From Vitis vinifera (Eukaryota; Streptophyta; Magnoliopsida; Vitales; Vitaceae), in the NCBI RefSeq assembly GCF_030704535.1, contig NC_081810.1, positions 6,520,501-6,584,500 on the forward strand: a stretch of 64,000 bases of DNA, in the 5' to 3' direction. The position numbers were made by a program, and so were the translations under genes. Below, one piece after another: positions 11,887 through 21,407 of the stretch; position 1 is the stretch's first letter, and the number at the start of each line of letters is the position of its first letter. The notes beneath the pieces were generated by a model. The model searched no databases. It was not told where the DNA came from and was given only the letters and a program-made list of their open reading frames with translations.

Positions 11887-13137
11887 GATTAAAGTAGACA
11901 AGCCAATTGGAAATGTTGTTTTCCAACTACAAAAGAAAAAGAAGGCTTTGGAACAATGCATTGATGAGTTAAAATTGGTAAATGGGATGAAAAGGAAGAG
12001 TTTTCAATAATCAATAGTTCACAAAAAGTTAAAAGAGGCTAATAGGTAATTCCTTCATAGAAAATGTGTTAAAGGCAAAAGTTTGAAGTAGATTTGTCTT
12101 CTGTAAATTTCAAGTGTATAGTTGATAGATATCTTATCAATCATCATATGGTTTCTTATAAATATTGATATGGATACAAGGGAATGATACACTGTTGTAC
12201 AAAACCTACCTTCCCATCCAAGTTACAAGACCAACATCAATGTTCACAACGACAAATTCAATCTCAACATTCTCCAAATTAAACATAACATTTATTACAT
12301 GAAGAAAAGACATACTTAATGTTTAACATCAAGCAAACAAATAAAGAACACATCCTTGGTTATTTGATTAGGAGGTCCAAACATCCTCTTAGTGTAAGCA
12401 GAAAGCCACGATAATATGATAGTCATAATCAATCACATTCAAAAGAAGTCTCCCCAAGTGAAAGTATAATAAATAATGAATGAAAATGTCATATGTTTGA
12501 GACCCAATTGCCTAACAAGGCATCATATACAATGTAAACATATAGTAAGCGGATTGCATAGAACACTCATCCCTTGACTGTGAATTCAAACATAGTACCC
12601 TTTTAATTGACTCTCGTATTGATTAGTTCTTAAAATTGGTTTCCATCAAGATCTCTCAATCATAATGCTCCTTGAAATCAACTCTTTGGTTATATAAGGA
12701 GTAAGGAGTATTCAAGTTTGATCTCTGAAATTTCTACTAGGATTACCCACAAGTCCCCTTCTTTTTAACCTACAAGGAGCATAGCTTTTTCAAATAATAA
12801 TAATAATAATAGTTAGCCTGTGAGAGTGCCTAGTTTTTTCAAATAAGAATAATAATAATTAGGAACCCAACTTTTCCAAATAATAATATTTATCCTATAA
12901 AACGGGGGAAGGCTAACATTTCCAAAAGTATATAAATTGTAAGGGTCCTAAGTAGTGAAAATAAGTTTCGACCCGCACAAAAGGCTAACGATCAGGGCAT
13001 GTAAACCAAGATGTACAATATAAGCCTAGGATTTCATTATTTCCTTTCTTACACAAATGCAATCGAAATGGGTTATAAAGTTCCTCGTACAATATTACAC
13101 AACCATTTGTAATTGAACACCAACCCAATTGAACTGA
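11887..13137. other. intergenic, 3' side of COPT copy 1
   Basis: No exon seen. From about 12990 the sequence matches the region 3' of COPT copy 2 (from about 16795), so this part is the conserved 3' UTR and flank of the duplicated gene. Short AAT/TAA microsatellite runs are at 12798-12812 and 12846-12860. Confidence 0.55.
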
Positions 13138-13620
13138 TCAGCAACTCATTGGAGAAAGATAAAAGGCCTTCTCCGACGGCCGCAACGTTTCACTCCCCCT
13201 GAAAAGCCTACTCCCAAAAACCAAAAACCCCACTGCGTGTCCGGCCACCGCCACCAGAAACATTCCGCCATTGAAGGACATCAAAGCCAGCATCACCATA
13301 TACTCCAGACCCATCCGAATAGCGTGCAGCAGCGTCTGAACCACCCCTGCGGCTACATGGGTCGACCCAGGCTTGATCAGCTGGAAATGGGAAAGCCACT
13401 CCACGATGATGGCCATAACGAAGACGACGATCAAGGCTAACGCGTACATGCCGCTGCGTGTTCCGGGCCAGCCAGAGAAGAGAATCTCGGCTTTCTTCCC
13501 CCAGTAGAATGTCATGTGCATCATCATCTCCATGTGGTGCATGGGTGGCATCCCGGTGGAGTTCGCTGGCGGTGGCGACATGTGCATGTGACCGTGATCG
13601 TGATCGTGATCGTGATCCAT
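13138..13620 (-). CDS. COPT: COPT-type copper transporter, copy 1
   Basis: Intronless Ctr/COPT protein of 160 residues that imports Cu(I) as a trimer at the plasma membrane or releases it from vacuoles. The N-terminus is His/Met-rich (MDHDHDHDHGHMHMS, then MHHMEMMMHMTFYWG), a copper-capture region. Three membrane helices follow: about 57-80 (MYALALIVVFVMAIIVEW), 100-118 with the essential MxxxM copper filter (MLALM), and 122-142 with the GxxxG packing motif (GHAVG). The C-terminus ends PMSC, a cysteine used in copper hand-off. The start is the ATG at 13620 because the His/Met region begins there. Three GTAC cores lie within 115 bases upstream. The nearest relative is copy 2 at 16954. Confidence 0.95.
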   Translation of the reverse strand: MDHDHDHDHGHMHMSPPPANSTGMPPMHHMEMMMHMTFYWGKKAEILFSGWPGTRSGMYALALIVVFVMAIIVEWLSHFQLIKPGSTHVAAGVVQTLLHAIRMGLEYMVMLALMSFNGGMFLVAVAGHAVGFLVFGSRLFRGSETLRPSEKAFYLSPMSC

Positions 13621-13684
13621 TTCCTTGACGTGTTTTGGTTCTGGGAAGAGGCTGATGGGGCTGATATACATAGACGACAATTTG

Positions 13685-13735
13685 ATAGTACATGAGACGG
13701 CATTGTACTGGTAATGGAATAGTGTGTAGTACAAT
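13685..13735 (-). promoter_or_regulatory. cluster of GTAC cores upstream of COPT copy 1
   Basis: GTAC occurs at 13688-13691, 13705-13708 and 13729-13732, about 70 to 115 bases upstream of the start codon. GTAC is the core of copper-response elements bound by SPL7-type SBP factors. The matching region of copy 2 has lost the first core (GTAC to TTAC) and lacks the others. Binding is an inference. Confidence 0.45.
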
Positions 13736-13739
13736 ATAC

Positions 13740-15104
13740 ATTCCATATATGGGAAAATACATGGTTAATCAAGAAGCTTATTAGGAAAATGTTTTCTTTC
13801 TTCTTTTTTTTCTATCAGTATGAGACTTTTATTTTTTTTCTCTTTTTAGATAGAAAATATAAATGTTGTTTCTAATTTTTATAAATGCTAAATATTTTTG
13901 GTATTCAAATTTGTTTTGGCTTTTAAAAATAAAAGATAAAAACATATTTAATAATTATATAAGTGAAGAAAAATATTTTTGATGATTTTAGTCATTTTAC
14001 AATGAATGCTAGAAAATTTTCAATATTTTGAGATGCCACACTAAGAAAAATTAGATTATTATATGAGTGTTAATTTCTCATTTTAAAAATATGTTGAGAG
14101 AATCCCATTTAATTAAAAATAAATAATTTTTTATGACTCTCTACAACAATGTTGAAAATGATGAAGGTATTAAAAGTTGGTACTTGAATTTATAGAAATA
14201 TGAAAAATATGGGATGAAAAATGTGAAAAAGAAAAGAAAACAAAATTTGGGTGGAATGAAAATATTAGAAAAGATTTTAAGGTTATGTTTAGTTAGTAGG
14301 ATAGAATATATATATGTAGGACCTCAGGCGTTACCAACTCTCCTAAAAGCAATTGCTTGTAGGAAATGCGTATATCCTAATCTTACAGTACATTCATCCA
14401 AGCGCCCATGGTGAACACAAGGGGAGTTGATGGACGCAGTCAACCCTTCGATCTGCCAACAATATGTATATTAGGAAATGTACATATATGATTTTTAATA
14501 AGATATGATATTATTGAATATTATATTCAATGGATCTTTTATATTTAATTTGTAAATTAATAAAAATGAGATATAATATATATTATTTTTCAATGTTTAA
14601 AAATAAAAATTATATTATATTTCAATATTTTTTATTTTTTACATTTAATAATAGTCATGATTAAAATATTTAAATTTTATAAATAAAAATTTATTATATT
14701 ATGTTATTCAATATATAAAAATATTTTTTATATATTGAATAATAAATATATTAATATTATTTAATAATATATTTTATAATTTTTTTTAGTTTTCCTTTTT
14801 TAACCAAAAATATATATATATTTTGCAAGATAAGTAATATAAAAAAATAAAAATAAAATTGATAAAAAATAAAAAATAAAGTTATGATATATGGGATATG
14901 ATAATATCGAGTTATCTTATTCCATGTTTGATTGAATATAAGATATGATAAATTGTGAGATGAACTTATCTGTTTTTATCATTAACCAAACATGAGATAT
15001 GATATGTTATCTCATCTCTTATTTATTCTTGCGTTACATCCAACTCTAAACAATAAAACAAATAATAGTCAAATTATTATTAGTCAATACATATATTTGT
15101 CTAA
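13740..15104. other. AT-rich intergenic DNA
   Basis: No exon supported. The stretch is dominated by AT-rich sequence with several ATATGATA-type repeats (14490-15010), probably a decayed MITE. A short less AT-rich island at about 14320-14460 has no recognisable product. Confidence 0.45.
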
Positions 15105-15660
15105 CTTGAAATGAAAAATTAAATCATTCAAAAATTTTAAATAAGATTTATATAAATTACTTAATTTAAAAGTTTGTTTTAAAAGTCTCTTCACAAAATT
15201 ATTTTTGGTCAAACGAGTTGATACAAGGATTAATGAAAATCAAGGTACTAGAATGAAGAAGATGGGTAAAATAAGTTTGTGCAAAATGGTTGGCAAGGGA
15301 CTTAATGGAAAGTCCAATCCAGAAGAGATTTTGGTGGAATATTATTAATTGACAAAGTCTTTAAAGTCACCATCTTTGTAGTTAATTTCCAAGTCTTGAA
15401 GAAGAAAGCAGGCTAAGGCTTGTCTATTTCTGTGATCTATCTTGTAAGGCATGAGTCATGCTGTTTGGGAGAAGTCACTTCAAAAATTTTGGCTTATATC
15501 ATGAATGGTGACTTGATCATCTTAATTTTCAACACCAAAGGTCTACTACCTGGAAATTTGGCTTTACAAGAGAGCCAAATACATTCATAACTATCAATTC
15601 CATGTACAAATACATACATAACACTCAAAGAGCAAGAATCAACCTGTCAACCCAATTAAA
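15105..15660. repeat. duplicated COPT flank, copy A
   Basis: This block is homologous to 17757-18350 (copy C) almost along its length and to 15777-16040 (copy B) over its first part. Shared landmarks include TTTGTGCAAAATGGTTGGCA and AAAGTCACCATCTTTGTAG. It has no coding potential. The block travels with the COPT gene and marks the duplicated unit. Confidence 0.8.
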
Positions 15661-15776
15661 TAAATAATCTAAAACAAGCTTAGCGAAAATTTAAATAGCT
15701 GGCTCTAGCAAGCTTGGAAAGAAACCAAAAAAAAAATTAAAAAAAAAAAAAAAATCATATATTAGCAAAAGGCACG

Positions 15777-16040
15777 AAACAATGAAAATTATTTTCTCCA
15801 AAATGCACTCCCCATGGAAGTGACCTTTTTGGGTTGTAAATTCATTTATATTTTATACATAATACATGTTTAGATAATTCTTCCAAAATTCTAAATAAGA
15901 TTTATATAAATTACATTATTTTAAAATTCTCTTCACAAAATCATTTTTGATGAAAAGGGCTATCAAAATACTAGAATCCAAGAAGATGGGTTAAATTAGT
16001 TTGTGCGAAATGGCTGGCAAGGGAACAAAGTGAGAAACAT
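15777..16040. repeat. duplicated COPT flank, copy B (partial)
   Basis: Homologous to 17757-18003, including AAAATGCACTCCCCAT and the GAAGATGGGTTAAATTAGTT segment. Similarity stops shortly after GGCTGGCAAGGGA. It is a truncated third copy of the flanking block, lying between COPT copies 1 and 2. Confidence 0.75.
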
Positions 16041-16307
16041 TTATATACAGAGCAACTTCATATAACCCTTCGTATGAATAGATGATGAACAGAAAGAAAA
16101 AAAAAAGGAGGAAAAAGAGAAAAGATTCTCATGCTAGCTTTTCTTAACTCCTATAATTTGGCATCATACATGGGAAGCATAGGAAGCATAACAATGTGCG
16201 GTGAACTAGAAATTGTTGACCAACCAGGAAAGGAAGAAGGTGAGTTGAGCCCTTTTACCAGATACAACACCAACTTGAGAATCGACTACCTTAATTCAGG
16301 CAACGAG

Positions 16308-16766
16308 GAGCTTTGACCCAAAATAGTGTGTTTTAAAAAAAAGTTCCAAAAAATAAAGTTGCTTTGAAAATAATGTCCGATCTAATATGTCTGTGCCACA
16401 TAAGCTGTAAAGTCATAAAACCGTAGTTGGTGACTACGGTTTTATTTTTTTAAAGTGGTTAGAAACCGTAATTACCAATCACGGTTTTAACTTTAAGTTT
16501 AAAGCCGTAGTTGGTGACTATGACTTTGACTTTTTTTTTAAATGGTCAAAGCCGTAGTCACCAACTACGGCTTTAAACTTAAAGTTAAAATCGTGATTGG
16601 TAACTACAGTTTCTAACCACTTTAAAAAAATAAAACCGTAATCACTAATTACGATTTTATGACATGACAGTTTATATAGCACAAACGCATTTGATCGGAC
16701 ATTATTTTTAAAATAATTTTATATTTTGAAATTTTTTTTTTAAACGTACTATTTTGGGTCAAAGCT
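16308..16766. mobile_element. palindromic Mutator-type MITE with nested hairpins
   Basis: Terminal inverted repeats AGCTTTGACCCAAAATAGT (left, from 16309) and its exact complement (right, ending 16766) are flanked by the 10-bp direct repeat AGGCAACGAG (16298-16307 and 16767-16776). A 9-10 bp target duplication points to the Mutator superfamily. The 459-bp body is almost entirely self-complementary around a centre near 16540, and each arm holds smaller palindromes of the type CCGTAGTTGGTGACTACGG. It has no coding capacity. It lies about 190 bases beyond the 3' end of COPT copy 2, inside the duplicated block. Confidence 0.9.
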
Positions 16767-16953
16767 AGGCAACGAGAATCATAAGTCATCATATGACAAG
16801 ACAAGAACATACAGTATAAGCCCTAGAATTTCATTATTTCCGTCCTTACACAGACGCAGTAGAAATAGGTTAATTATAAAGTTCCACGTACGTACAATAG
16901 TACACTGCCATTTGTAATTGAATTCCAACCCAATTCAACTGATCAGCGACTCA

Positions 16954-17409
16954 TTAAGGAAGATCAGAGGTCTTCTCCAACGACACCATTTCACTCCCCC
17001 TGCAAACCCTACTCCCGAAAACCAAAAACCCCACTGCGTGTCCGGCCACCGCCACCAGAAACACTCCGCCATTGAAGGACATCAGAGCCAGCATCACCAT
17101 ATACGCCAGACCAATCCGAATAGTGTGCAGCAGCGTCTGAACCAGCCCTGCGGCTGCATGGGTCGACCCAGGCTTGATCAGCCGGCAATAGGAAAGCCAC
17201 TCCACGATGATGCCCATAACGAAGACGACGATCAAGGCTAAGGCGTACATGCCGCTGCGAGCTCCGGGCCAGCCAGAGAAGAGAATCTCGGCTTCCTTGC
17301 CCCAGTAGAATGTCATGTGCATCATCATCTCCATGTGGTGCATGGGTGACATCCCGGTGGAGTTCGCCGGCGGTGGCGACATGTGCATATGATCGTGATC
17401 TTGATCCAT
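16954..17409 (-). CDS. COPT: COPT-type copper transporter, copy 2
   Basis: Intronless Ctr/COPT protein of 151 residues, very similar to copy 1. It has the His/Met-rich N-terminus (MDQDHDHMHMS, MHHMEMMMHMTFYWG), three helices, the MxxxM filter (MLALM) and GxxxG (GHAVG). The N-terminal His-Asp run is shorter than in copy 1. The C-terminus stops at SLEKTSDLP: compared with copy 1, a one-base deletion just before the end creates TAA, so the final Cys-containing tail (PMSC in copy 1) is lost. The pore should be intact, but cytosolic copper hand-off through that cysteine would be missing. It arose by tandem duplication with copy 1, as the shared 3' flanks show. Confidence 0.94.
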   Translation of the reverse strand: MDQDHDHMHMSPPPANSTGMSPMHHMEMMMHMTFYWGKEAEILFSGWPGARSGMYALALIVVFVMGIIVEWLSYCRLIKPGSTHAAAGLVQTLLHTIRIGLAYMVMLALMSFNGGVFLVAVAGHAVGFLVFGSRVCRGSEMVSLEKTSDLP

Positions 17410-17756
17410 TCCCGTGACGTGTTTCGGTTTTGGGAAGAGGCTGATGGGGTTGATATATATAGACGATAATTTGATATTACATGAGACGGTTTATTAAGAA
17501 AATGCATTAACTTTTTTTTTTCTCTTTCTAATACAAAATATAAATTATTAACAAACCTTGTCACTTTGTAAAAATAATATTAATATCATCAGTAACATGT
17601 TTGTTGTAAAGACTAAAATGATGACGGGTAATGTGAGAGCTGTATAGGTGAGGTCTAATAAAATGTACTTGTCAGCTTGTCTTGTATATGTAATAGCCCA
17701 CCTTTGACTAGTTGGAGGATAATCTTAAAAACATACTAAAATTATTATTTTAGTAT

Positions 17757-18350
17757 ATAAAGTGAAAATTATTTTCTTTAAAATGCACTTCCCATTAAAG
17801 TGACTTTTTTGAATTCTAAATTTATCCATATTCTATACCTACTACATGCTTACATAATTCTTCCAAAATTCTAAGATTTATATAAATTACATTATCTTAA
17901 AATAATCTTCACAAAATCATTTTTGGTCAAAAGGGCTATCAAAATACTAGAATCCGAGAAGATGGGTTAAAATTAGTTTGTGCAAAATGGTTGGCAAGGG
18001 ATTTAATGGAAAGTCCAATCCAAAAGGGACAATGGTGGAATATTATTAATTGACGAAGTCTTTAAAGTCACCATCTTTGTAGTTAATTTCCAAGTGTTGG
18101 AGAAGAATGCATGCTAAGGCTTGTCTATTTCTGTGATCTCTCTCTTGTAAGGCATGAGCCATGCTGTTTGGGAGAAGTCACTCCAAAAATTTTGGCTTAT
18201 ATCATGAATGGTGACTTGACCATCTTAATTTTCAATACCAAATGTCTACTACTTGGAAATTTGGCTTTACAAGAGAGCCAAATACACTTATATAACACCC
18301 AAAGGGCAAGAATCAACCTTTAAATAAATAATCTAAAAAAAATTTTATTC
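17757..18350. repeat. duplicated COPT flank, copy C
   Basis: The longest version of the block also seen at 15105-15660 and 15777-16040. It lies upstream of COPT copy 2 just as copy A lies upstream of COPT copy 1, so gene and flank were duplicated together. No coding capacity. Confidence 0.8.
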
Positions 18351-18903
18351 AACTATATATCTAACGACTTTTAGATAGTGCCGTCTGATGCCTTTTTTCT
18401 TTTAAGTGATTGTTTCCTTTTGATTTTTGCCGGCCCTTGTGAACTCTGATCTTGTTTCGTTTGCCTTCTTTTCAAGCAATATTGGTTCATCTACAAATGA
18501 AAAGAAATGGAGATGGGCTACAATGGCGGAGAAAACAGTGATTTGAGGCCCTGTACGCAGAAACGGAAACAGTGGGTCAACCATACCCGCTTTCCTATAC
18601 CCCACGTCCTCCAACCACAAGCTTTTATCTTCTTACTTTCTCTCACAGCCACACAAACACACACCAATCAAAAGTGCAAAAAACAATAATAATAAAATAA
18701 AACAAAAGAACGCCCTTTCAAGTGTATATGAACCTGGGAAGGATCGAAAACGATGTCATCCAATGGTGGATTTTCAGATAATTTTCTTTTAGAGAACAGG
18801 AAAGCTCAGACATATTATCAAACAATATTTACATACAGACTATTACAATCAGAAATTAAGTCTTCAGAAAAAAGAAGAATACTTTATAACACAAACTGCA
18901 AAA
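18351..18903. other. intergenic, 3' side of COPT copy 3
   Basis: No supported exon. The last 150 bases are probably the 3' UTR of COPT copy 3. The rest shows no recognisable element. Confidence 0.45.
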
Positions 18904-19398
18904 TCAGCAACTCATAGAAGGAAGATCAGGGGCTGAATTTCGCTGAGGAGCCGGAGACTTGTTCCTGAAAACCCTACTCCCAAACAAGAAAAACCCCAAA
19001 CAATGCCCAGCAACAGCCACAATGAAGATCCCAGCGTTGAAAGACATGAGTGCAAGCATCACCATGTAGGCAAGCCCCACCCTGACCCCATGAATAATGG
19101 TCTCGGCAGCGCCACCAAGAAGGCTGTTTGTAGAGGATTTGATGAGTTGGGAATGAGAGAGCATTTCAACAAGCACAGAGACGACGAAGACGAAGACCAG
19201 GGACAAGACGTACATGCCGGTGCGAGTGCCGGGCCAGCCGGAGAAGAGGATCTCGGCGTTCTTCCCCCAGAAGAAGGTGGGGTGCATCACCACGCGGTGC
19301 AGCTTGTGGTGGTGGATGTTCATGGGCGGCGGCGGTGGTGGTCCTGGCGGTGCTGCGATTTCACCACCCACGCCTGGCATTTCATCACTGCTGTTCAT
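18904..19398 (-). CDS. COPT: COPT-type copper transporter, copy 3
   Basis: Intronless Ctr/COPT protein of 164 residues. The N-terminus differs from copies 1 and 2: it has a proline run (PPGPPPPPPMN) and fewer Met/His (IHHHKLHRVVMHPTFFWG). The membrane core is canonical: GWPGTRTGMYVLSLVFVFVV, MVMLALMSFN with the MxxxM filter, and GHCLG as the GxxxG motif. The tail ends PDLPSMSC, keeping the terminal cysteine. I chose the ATG at 19398. An in-frame ATG at 19479 would add a highly basic 27-residue leader (KREKKK...) that no COPT is known to have. A GTAC-rich tandem array lies 0.8 to 1.7 kb upstream. Confidence 0.92.
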   Translation of the reverse strand: MNSSDEMPGVGGEIAAPPGPPPPPPMNIHHHKLHRVVMHPTFFWGKNAEILFSGWPGTRTGMYVLSLVFVFVVSVLVEMLSHSQLIKSSTNSLLGGAAETIIHGVRVGLAYMVMLALMSFNAGIFIVAVAGHCLGFFLFGSRVFRNKSPAPQRNSAPDLPSMSC

Positions 19399-20225
19399 GG
19401 GACTTCCTCTGAACACTCTCTTCTCTTTCTCTCTCTGTTTCTCTCCCCTCTCCTGTGTTTTCTTTTTCTCTCTCTTCACTGTTTCGATGGAAGTGATCCT
19501 ACGTTGAAGTAAAGGTGTGAGTCAGGCTCCACATTCAAAACTGGGAGAATGGTGATTTACAACCATTGGGCCTGAAAATTCGCCAAGTTCCTTCTATCAT
19601 TCATGATATCAAATAGTAATGGACAAAAATACTCATTCACGAGGTGTTTGTGAGGTGTTTGTGAGACCCATCAATTTACTCTTGATCACATGCCAACTCC
19701 AACAAATTCTGCCTGGAATCCGTTTTTTGATTTTTCATTATTTTTTGAACTCTTTTATAAATAATTTAAAATCAACATTATTTTTTATTTTAAAATTATA
19801 AATAAAAAAATTACATTACTAATTCAAAAACTATTTTGAAAAATACCTTTTTAACAAATTTATTGATTTAAATGAATAAAAATTGTCTTTTACATTTTAA
19901 AAGTAAATAATTTAATGATTAAAACACTATTTAAAATAAACATATTTATTATTTTCTTTTATACTAAAAAGCATTTTAAAGTTTTATTATTATTATTATT
20001 CTAAAATTAAATTTTTAAATTTTCTTTTAATTTTTTTCCTTTTTTATTTTAATAACATTCTGAACATAATTTCTAATGATAAGTTATATGAAATGTTGCA
20101 AATTTATCTACTAAGGAATTTTTTTTTTAATGATTTGAACTAATTGAAAATTTATCAAAATAAGAAAAAACAAAAGAGAGAAAGAGGATAAATGGAGAGT
20201 TTTTATTTTAAATATCCAATTAAGA
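19399..20225. other. COPT copy 3 upstream region and AT-rich DNA
   Basis: CT-rich 5' leader at about 19405-19485, then AT-rich sequence without exons. Nothing else recognisable. Confidence 0.45.
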
Positions 20226-21065
20226 TAAGGTGTACAAAATATTTATATTAATTTTAAATATCCAATTAAGATAAGGTATACAAAGTATTTACATTAAGTG
20301 TACAAAGTAAATGTACTAACTATACAAAGGTGTACAAGGCTACCTTCCTCGAAAGAATTCAATTAATTTTTAAAAACTCGCTCACTCATTTTCTTTTGCC
20401 AATAATTGGGAGCATTCCACAGAGACACATTCATCCGAAACATTTTTTTTTTTACATCGTACATATTCATTCGATTACCTATCCCACTAATAATGAATAG
20501 GAACATCAATTGGGTTTAAATTTTCCCCTTTTCCTTGAGTCATGACAATAAAAACATGGTTAACTCACTCATATGCATATATTGCATTCTAAGTCCATGA
20601 AATTTGTACAGGTGTACAAGATATTTACACTAAGTGTACAAGGTAAAGTACTAACTATACAAGGATATACAAAGTTACCTTTCTTGAAGGAATGCAACTG
20701 ATTTTCAAAAACTCATTCGCTCATTTCCATTTGCCGAGAATGGATGACATTTCACAGACAAATTTCTTGATAACACACTCATCTTATGCATTTTTTTTAT
20801 GTCGTACATATTCATTCGATTACCTACCCCACTAATAATAATAAGAACATAAATTGGGTTCAATTTTTCCCATTTTCCTTTAGCCATGACAATGAGAATA
20901 TGGTTAACTCACCCATATTCACACATTGCATTTTAGGTCTATGAAATTTGTGTAAGTATATAAGGTATTTACACTAAGCGTACAAAGTAAATGTATTAAC
21001 TAAATAAGAGTGTATAAGGCTACATTCCTTGATGGATTTCAACCAATTTTCAAAAACTCACTCGA
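20226..21065. repeat. about 343-bp tandem array, roughly 2.4 copies
   Basis: Landmarks recur with a period of about 343 bases: TATTTACA(T/C)TAAG at about 20286, 20621 and 20966; CATATTCATTCGATTACCTA at about 20463 and 20806; GGTTAACTCAC at about 20559 and 20902. Units are diverged by substitutions and small indels and have no coding capacity. TGTACAA-type words are frequent; by eye I count about eleven GTAC cores. The array lies upstream of COPT copy 3 and downstream of COPT copy 4. Confidence 0.8.
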
Positions 21066-21328
21066 CTCTAATTTCTAAATTTCATCATCAAAAATTTGTA
21101 ACTTCATATTTTGTTTTTTGTAACCCATATAATTTAAATTTTTCGAAAACTCTCCATCTCTCTTCAATGTTTTCCTATTGAACTGTACATATACTTTTTT
21201 TCCAACATATTTTTTCAATATTTTCTTATATCTTTAGAATTAAGTCTATATTTATGAATGTTAATATTATTGAAAAAAGAAAAAACCATAGTCTTGGACT
21301 TAAGTGTAGATGCAATACTCAAAATTTG

Positions 21329-21329
<1 letters not shown>

Positions 21330-21405
<76 letters not shown>
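21330..21405. repeat. (TA)n microsatellite
   Basis: An uninterrupted TA dinucleotide run of roughly 37 repeats. It is likely polymorphic and prone to assembly length errors. Confidence 0.95.

Positions 21406-21407
<2 letters not shown>

Noticed and set aside
13208-13762. Longer overlapping frames on both strands over COPT copy 1
   Set aside because: They are out-of-frame shadows of the COPT coding region. The same shadows appear over COPT copies 2, 3 and 4.
19399-19479. 27-residue N-terminal extension of COPT copy 3 from the ATG at 19479
   Set aside because: Its Lys/Glu/Arg composition comes from a CT-rich leader and is unlike any COPT N-terminus. The ATG at 19398 gives the normal length.
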